This document shows positions 59,171 through 64,000 of a stretch of 64,000 nucleotides of DNA, one piece after another. The DNA lies in the NCBI RefSeq assembly GCF_009857835.1, contig NZ_WWCL01000001.1, positions 1,054,001 through 1,118,000 of the forward strand, given 5' to 3'. The position numbers and the translations under genes are program-made. The notes under the pieces were generated by a model. The model searched no databases. It was given only the letters and a program-made list of their open reading frames with translations, and was not told where the DNA came from. Position 1 is the stretch's first letter; every line of letters begins with the position of its first letter. The DNA comes from Duganella fentianensis (lineage in GTDB: Bacteria > Pseudomonadota > Gammaproteobacteria > Burkholderiales > Burkholderiaceae_D).

Positions 59171-60181
59171 ATGCATACCCTACAAATCAGCATCTATGTG
59201 CTGGGCCTGCTGATTGCCCTGGCACTGGTGTTCGACTTTATGAACGGCTTCCATGATGCCGCCAATGCGATTGCCACCGTGGTGTCTACCGGCGTGCTGA
59301 AACCGCAGGCGGCCGTGGCCATGGCCGCGCTGTTCAACTTCACGGCGATCTTCGTGGTCGGCCTGCACGTGGCCGGCACGGTGGGCAAGGGCACCATCGA
59401 TCCCGGCGTGGTCGACCAGTACGTCATCTTCGGCGCGCTGGTAGGCGCCATCGTGTGGAATCTGTTCACCTGGTACTACGGCATTCCTTCCTCGTCCTCG
59501 CACGCCCTGATCGGCGGTCTGGTGGGCGCGGCCGTGGCCAAGTCCGGCACCAGCGCGCTGGTCGGCGGCGGCCTGCTGAAAACCGTGCAATGGATCGTGC
59601 TGTCGCCGCTGATGGGCTTCGTATTCGGTTCCATCATCATGCTGGTGGTGTCGTGGATCTTCGTGCGTTCCACCCCGCGCCGGGTGGATAGCTGGTTCCG
59701 CCGCCTGCAGCTGGTGTCGGCCGCTTCCTACAGCCTCGGCCACGGCGGCAATGATGCGCAGAAGACCATCGGTATCATCTGGATGCTGCTGATCGCTGTC
59801 GGTCAGGTGCCTAGCAATGCGACCGAACCACCGCTGTGGGTGGTGGTAGCCTGCTACACGGCGATTTCGATCGGCACCCTGTTCGGTGGCTGGCGTATCG
59901 TCAAGACCATGGGCCAGAAAATCACCAAGCTCAAACCGGTAGGCGGCTTCTGTGCCGAAACGGGCGGCGCCATCACGCTGCTGATCGCCAGCCACTTCGG
60001 TGTACCGGTGTCGACCACCCATACCATCACCGGCGCCATCGTCGGTGTGGGCTCGTCGCAGAAGATGTCGGCCGTACGCTGGGGCGTAGCCGGTAACATC
60101 GTCTGGGCCTGGGTGTTCACCATTCCGGCATCGGCCTTCGTGGCTGCGCTGGCATGGTGGGTCGGTCAGCACATCATGTAA
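59171..60181 (+). CDS. pit: Low-affinity inorganic phosphate transporter, PiT family
   Basis: A 336-residue inner-membrane transporter for metal-phosphate complexes with proton. PiT signatures are duplicated: FDFMNGFHDAANAIATVVST near the N-terminus and SLGHGGNDAQKTIGIIW in the second half, with GIPSSSSHALIGGLVGA and GVPVSTTHTITGAIVG as the paired loops. About ten helices are visible. Co-transcribed with the DUF47 gene. Confidence 0.95.
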   Translation: MHTLQISIYVLGLLIALALVFDFMNGFHDAANAIATVVSTGVLKPQAAVAMAALFNFTAIFVVGLHVAGTVGKGTIDPGVVDQYVIFGALVGAIVWNLFTWYYGIPSSSSHALIGGLVGAAVAKSGTSALVGGGLLKTVQWIVLSPLMGFVFGSIIMLVVSWIFVRSTPRRVDSWFRRLQLVSAASYSLGHGGNDAQKTIGIIWMLLIAVGQVPSNATEPPLWVVVACYTAISIGTLFGGWRIVKTMGQKITKLKPVGGFCAETGGAITLLIASHFGVPVSTTHTITGAIVGVGSSQKMSAVRWGVAGNIVWAWVFTIPASAFVAALAWWVGQHIM

Positions 60182-60210
60182 TTGCCTGCCACCGGCGGCT
60201 GGCGGGGCCT

Positions 60211-60278
60211 GCTAGCGGGCGCCCGCTAGCGGTTCGTTGCCGCAACCGGTGGCAAGCTCTACACGCGGGCTAAGGCCC
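60211..60278. repeat. Cluster of palindromes after the phosphate transporter gene
   Basis: GCTAGCGGGCGCCCGCTAGC (60211-60230) is a perfect 20-bp palindrome. GCGGGC-TAAG-GCCCGC (60263-60278) is a second hairpin. Neither is followed by a T run. They may be protein-binding sites or mRNA 3'-end structures. Confidence 0.6.
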
Positions 60279-60338
60279 GCTGCGGTGTCGCCAGCTTTGC
60301 TCTATCATGGCTGCTGGCCGGCACCTGTCTCTTTTCCG

Positions 60339-61190
60339 ATGTTCATCCCGCGAAGCAAACTCTACACTCGCCGCAAGCAGTTGCTGCAATCGTGCCGCCA
60401 CGCGCTGCTGCTGGGCGGACTGGTGCGCCATGTCAGCTACCGGCTGGGCCTGCATGGCCGGCTGGGCGTGAGCACGCACCACGTCAGCCTGCCACCGCGG
60501 CAGCGGCTGGCGCGGCCGCTGAAAATCGCCTTTGCCTCCGACCTGCATGCGGGGCCATCCACTCATCCGGCTATCTTCGAACAGCTGTTTGCCCGTTTGC
60601 AGCAGGAGCAGCCTGATCTGCTGCTGCTGGGCGGCGACTATGTGGCCGGCCCGGCCCATCACGCAGCCCAGCTGTGCGCAGGACTGGCGGCCTGCCAGCC
60701 GCCGCTGGGCAAGTTCGGTGTGTTCGGCAACCACGATCTGGCCACTGATGACGGTCACATCGGCGCGATGTTTGCGGCGGCCGGCGTGCAGATGCTGGTC
60801 AACCGTGCCGTCGGGCTGGCGGCGCCGTTCCAGCAGGTGTCCGTGTGCGGCATGGATGATCCGTGGACGGGCGAGCCGAATCCCCGTATGACCTTCGCCC
60901 GTGCCGGTGCAGTGCGGATTTTTCTGGTCCATGCGCCGGATGGCTTGCTGACCCTGTCGGGCCAGCGCTACCACATCGCTTTTGCCGGCCATACCCATGG
61001 CGGACAGATCGCGCGCCGCAATGGCCGGCCGCTGGTGTGGCCCAAGGGGCCGCTGTCGCGCAAGCTCTACCATGGCCGCTATGCGGTGGCCGGCAACGGC
61101 GATCTGATCGTCACGCGCGGCGTGGGCTGCAGCACCATCCCCGTGCGCCTGAATGCCGATCCGGAACTGGTGATCTGTACCCTGCAATAG
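60339..61190 (+). CDS. Calcineurin-like metallophosphoesterase
   Basis: A 283-residue metallophosphoesterase with intact two-metal motifs: ASDLHAG, LLLGGDYV, FGNHDLA, and GHTHGGQI near the C-terminus. A basic N-terminal segment with little hydrophobic character (FIPRSKLYTRRKQLLQSCR) precedes it. It resembles YkuE/LpxG-type enzymes, which act on lipid or nucleotide pyrophosphates, but the substrate is not clear. The start at 60339 is preferred over an upstream frame reaching 60237. Confidence 0.87.
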   Translation: MFIPRSKLYTRRKQLLQSCRHALLLGGLVRHVSYRLGLHGRLGVSTHHVSLPPRQRLARPLKIAFASDLHAGPSTHPAIFEQLFARLQQEQPDLLLLGGDYVAGPAHHAAQLCAGLAACQPPLGKFGVFGNHDLATDDGHIGAMFAAAGVQMLVNRAVGLAAPFQQVSVCGMDDPWTGEPNPRMTFARAGAVRIFLVHAPDGLLTLSGQRYHIAFAGHTHGGQIARRNGRPLVWPKGPLSRKLYHGRYAVAGNGDLIVTRGVGCSTIPVRLNADPELVICTLQ

Positions 61191-61210
61191 AGGGCGAGGG
61201 CGGCCCTGCC

Positions 61211-62107
61211 TCAGCGCAGTTCGACCGTCATGCCTTCGTAGGCGAGGAAGACTTTCAGTTCGCCCAGCTGGTCGGCGTAGCGGCCCATGACTTCGGCAAA
61301 CACGGCTTCCAGTTCATCGTCGCTGCGGGTCGGTTCGTGGTGGGTGCAGTACAGCGCCTTGACGCCGCAGCGCAGCGCCATGGCCAGCGCCGTATCGAAG
61401 GTGCCGTGGCCCCAGCCCTGTTTGGCCGGATATTCTTCCCGCGTGTAGGAGCAGTCGGCAATCAGCGCATCGACGCCCTGCACCATGGCATCGATGGCGG
61501 CATTGCGCTCGGCCATCCAGTGCGCATAGGCCGCATGTTCGCTATGTTCGGCCGGATAGATGTTGTAGAGCGGTTCATGGTCGCCCGTAAAGAACAGCGA
61601 CTTGCCGCCCGACTCGATGCGGTAACCCAGATCCGTGGCCGGATGGTTCATCACCACATTGCGCACCACGGCATCGCCCAGCGTGTAAGGCTGTGCGACG
61701 GCCAGGTTCTGGTATTCGATGGTGGCATCCATCTGGGTTTCGCTGACGGGGAAATAACTATTTTGCAATTGCACGCCCATCACGTGTTCGATGCCATTGC
61801 CGGTGTCGGGATCGATGGCGCCATGCAGGCGGACCCGGCTATCCTTGACGAACAGCGGGGTGAAGAAGGGCAGGCCGTGGATGTGGTCCCAGTGACTGTG
61901 GGTAATGAAAATATTCGCGTGGATGGCGCCGGTTTTGTTCTGCAGCAGCGCCTGGGCCAGCGGGAAGATGCCGGTGCCGCCATCGAGGATGAGCAGGGTG
62001 TTGTTGTCGCTGCGCACTTCGATGCAGGTAGTGTTGCCGCCGTAGCGCGCGGTGCGCGGCCCCGGCGAGGGGATGGAACCCCGCACTCCCCAGAAGGTAA
62101 ATTTCAT
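61211..62107 (-). CDS. MBL-fold metallohydrolase
   Basis: A 298-residue metallo-beta-lactamase-fold protein. The zinc motif HxHxDH is THSHWDHIHG, with further ligands in VMNHPATDLGY, FTGDHEPLYN and CTHHEPT. The N-terminus MKFTFWGVRGSIPSPGPRT and GGNTTCIEVR is typical of the phosphodiesterase/PhnP-like branch, which hydrolyses cyclic or other phosphodiesters. The start at 62107 has GGGAAGA upstream. Convergent with the metallophosphoesterase and divergent from copA. Substrate unknown. Confidence 0.87.
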   Translation of the reverse strand: MKFTFWGVRGSIPSPGPRTARYGGNTTCIEVRSDNNTLLILDGGTGIFPLAQALLQNKTGAIHANIFITHSHWDHIHGLPFFTPLFVKDSRVRLHGAIDPDTGNGIEHVMGVQLQNSYFPVSETQMDATIEYQNLAVAQPYTLGDAVVRNVVMNHPATDLGYRIESGGKSLFFTGDHEPLYNIYPAEHSEHAAYAHWMAERNAAIDAMVQGVDALIADCSYTREEYPAKQGWGHGTFDTALAMALRCGVKALYCTHHEPTRSDDELEAVFAEVMGRYADQLGELKVFLAYEGMTVELR

Positions 62108-62320
62108 GTGTTCTTCCCTGTTTTTTTTTACTGATCGCTGCGGGCGATGATAGCTTTTTTTTTCGATAACAGGGAAAAAGTGACAACGATAACGACTAAT
62201 TTGTGACGCCAGCCCATTCTTTCTATACACCGGCTTGCACCTAGATGCATTCTTGATAGTGAGCGCATCGCGGGTACGTTATTTCTTCGTCGCATTGCAT
62301 CATGTCGCACCAGAGCACGC

Positions 62321-62351
62321 TTGACCTTCCCATCGTGGGATACTCGATGCT
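62321..62351 (+). promoter_or_regulatory. Possible MerR/CueR-type promoter of the copper ATPase
   Basis: TTGACC (62321-62326) could be a -35. Nineteen bases later GATGCT (62346-62351) is a weak -10, and the long spacer contains the dyad TCCCA-TCG-TGGGA (62328-62340). A dyad in a 19-bp spacer is the layout of MerR-family metal regulators such as CueR, but the -10 and the dyad are imperfect. Confidence 0.35.
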
Positions 62352-62381
62352 ATGGTTACCGAGTTGTCCCACGAGATCATC

Positions 62382-64000
62382 ATGCCTGCTACCTCTACTC
62401 CAGCGCACACCCTGTCTTTCAAAGTGGAGGGCATGACCTGCGCCTCCTGCTCCGGCCGCGTCGAGCGGCTGCTGGCTGCCATGCCCGACGTGGCCACGGC
62501 CAGCGTCAATCTGGCCACGGAAACGGCGCGCGTCAGCTCGCTCAAGCCGCTGGCCTTCGAAGCCTTCGCGCAAGCTATCGAGCAGGCCGGCTATCACGCC
62601 GTCGCACCGGCAGCGCCGCCCCATAAAGCGCCCCTGCTGGCGACGGGCGGTGGCACGGCCGTGCTGCTGGCCGCGGTGTTTTCGCTGCCGCTGCTGTTGC
62701 CCATGTTGCTGGAACTGGCGGGGCTGCACTGGATGCTCGATGGCCGCCTGCAATGGCTGCTGGCTACGCCCGTGCAGTTCTGGCTAGGGGCGCGCTTCTA
62801 CCGCGCCGGCTGGGCCGCAGTGAAAGACCGCAGCGGCAATATGGATCTGCTGGTGGCGCTGGGCACCAGCGCTGCCTATGGTCTGAGCGTGTACCAGCTG
62901 CTGGCTGCGCAGAGCGCCATGCCGCATCTGTACTTCGAAGCGTCGGCCGTGGTGATTACCCTGATTTTGCTGGGCAAATGGCTGGAAGCGCGGGCCAAGC
63001 GCCAGACCACTTCGGCCATCCGTGCCCTGCAGGCGCTGCGGCCCGAAACGGCACGGGTGCAGCGTGGCGGACAGGAAGTGGAACTGGCCATCGATGCGGT
63101 GCAGGTGGGTGATCTGGTGGTGGTGCGGCCGGGCGAACGCATCGCGGTTGACGGCATCGTGCAGCAGGGCGCCAGCCACGTGGATGAGGCGCTGATCACG
63201 GGCGAAAGCCTGCCGGTGGCGCGTGCCGTGGGCCAGCGCGTGACGGGCGGCGCCATCAACGGCGAAGGCTTGCTGCTGGTGCAGGTGACGGCGGTCGGCG
63301 CCCAGAGCACGCTGGCGCGCATCATCGCGCTGGTGGAGGATGCGCAAGGTGCCAAAGCCCCCGTACAGCGGCTGGTGGACCGCATCAGCGCCATCTTCGT
63401 GCCCGTAGTGCTGCTGCTGGCGCTGCTCACGCTGGCCGGCTGGCTGCTGGCCGGCGCCGGACTCGAACATGCGCTGATCAATGCGGTGGCCGTGCTGGTG
63501 ATAGCCTGCCCGTGCGCACTGGGGCTGGCCACGCCGGCCGCCATCATGGCCGGCACAGGCGTGGCGGCGCGTTATGGCATCCTGATCAAGGATGCCACGG
63601 CGCTCGAACTGGCGCACCGCATCAGCAGCGTGGCGTTCGACAAGACCGGCACGCTGACGGAAGGCAAGCCGGCCCTGCTGGCCCTGCATGCGCTCGATCA
63701 GGATCAGGACGGCCTGCTGCGTGCGGCCGCCGCCATCCAGCGCGGCAGCGAACATGCGCTGGCCCGCGCCGTGCTCGATGCCGCTGCCGCGCGGGGGCTG
63801 GAAGCCACGCTGGTGGCGAGCGAACTGTCGGCCCTGCCGGGGCGCGGGGTGGCTGCCACTGTGGCGGGCCAGCGCCTGCTGCTGGGCAGTAGCAGGCTGA
63901 TGAGCGAGCAGGGCGTGTCTATCGAGCCGCTGCAGGCGGAAGCGGAAGCGCATGCGCGTGCAGGCCGCACCATCGCCTGGCTGGCCAGTGTGGCGCCGGC
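62382..64000 (+). CDS. copA: Copper-translocating P1B-type ATPase (partial, runs off the window)
   Basis: The first 539 codons of a heavy-metal P-type ATPase. One N-terminal HMA domain carries Cys20 and Cys23 (GMTCASC). Membrane helices flank the actuator loop ([14 protein letters not shown], the TGES motif). The transmembrane CPC motif is Cys376-Pro-Cys378 ([15 protein letters not shown]), and the phosphorylated Asp420 is in [16 protein letters not shown] and the CxxC HMA point to Cu(I)/Ag(I) export. The end lies beyond base 64000. It starts at ATG 62382; the frame has no stop in the window. Confidence 0.93.
   Translation, partial: MPATSTPAHTLSFKVEGMTCASCSGRVERLLAAMPDVATASVNLATETARVSSLKPLAFEAFAQAIEQAGYHAVAPAAPPHKAPLLATGGGTAVLLAAVFSLPLLLPMLLELAGLHWMLDGRLQWLLATPVQFWLGARFYRAGWAAVKDRSGNMDLLVALGTSAAYGLSVYQLLAAQSAMPHLYFEASAVVITLILLGKWLEARAKRQTTSAIRALQALRPETARVQRGGQEVELAIDAVQVGDLVVVRPGERIAVDGIVQQGASHVDEALITGESLPVARAVGQRVTGGAINGEGLLLVQVTAVGAQSTLARIIALVEDAQGAKAPVQRLVDRISAIFVPVVLLLALLTLAGWLLAGAGLEHALINAVAVLVIACPCALGLATPAAIMAGTGVAARYGILIKDATALELAHRISSVAFDKTGTLTEGKPALLALHALDQDQDGLLRAAAAIQRGSEHALARAVLDAAAARGLEATLVASELSALPGRGVAATVAGQRLLLGSSRLMSEQGVSIEPLQAEAEAHARAGRTIAWLASVAP

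Noticed and set aside
62241-62753. Minus-strand frame of 170 codons over the start of the copper ATPase
   Set aside because: Overlaps the HMA domain with its CxxC on the plus strand; no family text on the minus strand.
1-64000. Search for tRNA, rRNA, riboswitches and insertion sequences
   Set aside because: No cloverleaf, rRNA stretch, recognisable riboswitch core or transposase frame was seen by eye. A covariance-model search would be needed to exclude small RNAs.

Overview
The window looks like a continuous piece of chromosome from a GC-rich betaproteobacterium of the order Burkholderiales, most likely near Oxalobacteraceae (Janthinobacterium, Duganella or Massilia type). The placement rests on conserved gene order (leuC - entericidin-like - leuD - leuB - asd - fimV - truA - trpF - trpB - trpA - accD - folC - dedD-like - cvpA - purF), a betaproteobacterial HemP, rpsF-priB-rpsR-rplI, dapA-bamC, and CheZ/CheA. 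This is inference from gene content; no 16S or tRNA gene was seen. I found no insertion sequence, phage or CRISPR array. The only clear accessory insertion is a BrnT/BrnA toxin-antitoxin pair between trpA and accD.

Layout. 1-1274: end of an outer-membrane receptor and a HemS-like haem protein with an unexpected signal peptide. 1307-5453: a TonB-dependent receptor translationally coupled to a Tat-exported glycerophosphodiesterase, then a small lipoprotein. 5519-22097: housekeeping and envelope genes (hslO, gamma-carbonic anhydrase, hydrolase, rnm-like PHP, htpX, yciO-like, M50 protease, trpS, methyltransferase, dapA, bamC, Ala-rich lipoprotein, roxA, slyD, mutS). 22375-23736: small accessory and stress genes. 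23867-30194: an iron island. It has a Fur-boxed operon (PepSY membrane protein, DUF2271, DUF4198, ApbE, flavodoxin-reductase) converging on a Fur-boxed hemP - 109 aa protein - DUF2325 operon. 30292-32619: a Crp/Fnr regulator, an orphan NarL-type response regulator and a universal stress protein with a perfect FNR box. 32920-35693: an isolated cheZ-cheA pair. 35908-54488: the leu/asd/fimV/truA/trp/acc/fol/pur block. 54579-58450: lexA with two SOS boxes, the rpsF operon and dnaB. 58514-64000: phosphate transport, metallophosphoesterase, MBL hydrolase and the start of a copper-type P-ATPase.

The most interesting unit is the Fur-controlled flavin electron-transfer operon at 23913-28339. The DUF2271 protein carries a DGVSGAT motif (residues 93-99) that matches the known ApbE flavinylation signature, and apbE lies two genes downstream. 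A plausible path runs from NADPH through the membrane-anchored flavodoxin/reductase and the His-rich PepSY membrane protein to covalent FMN on the exported DUF2271 protein. It would end at an iron or siderophore substrate in the periplasm. The path and substrate are inference; the motif, gene order and Fur box are visible in the sequence.

Other points needing a second look: three promoters placed for leaderless mRNAs (M50 protease, roxA, dnaB), a strong terminator squeezed between purF and the next start codon, a CTG start for priB, a 56-nt hairpin abutting the brnT start, and a Fnr-type regulator without the standard cysteine cluster.
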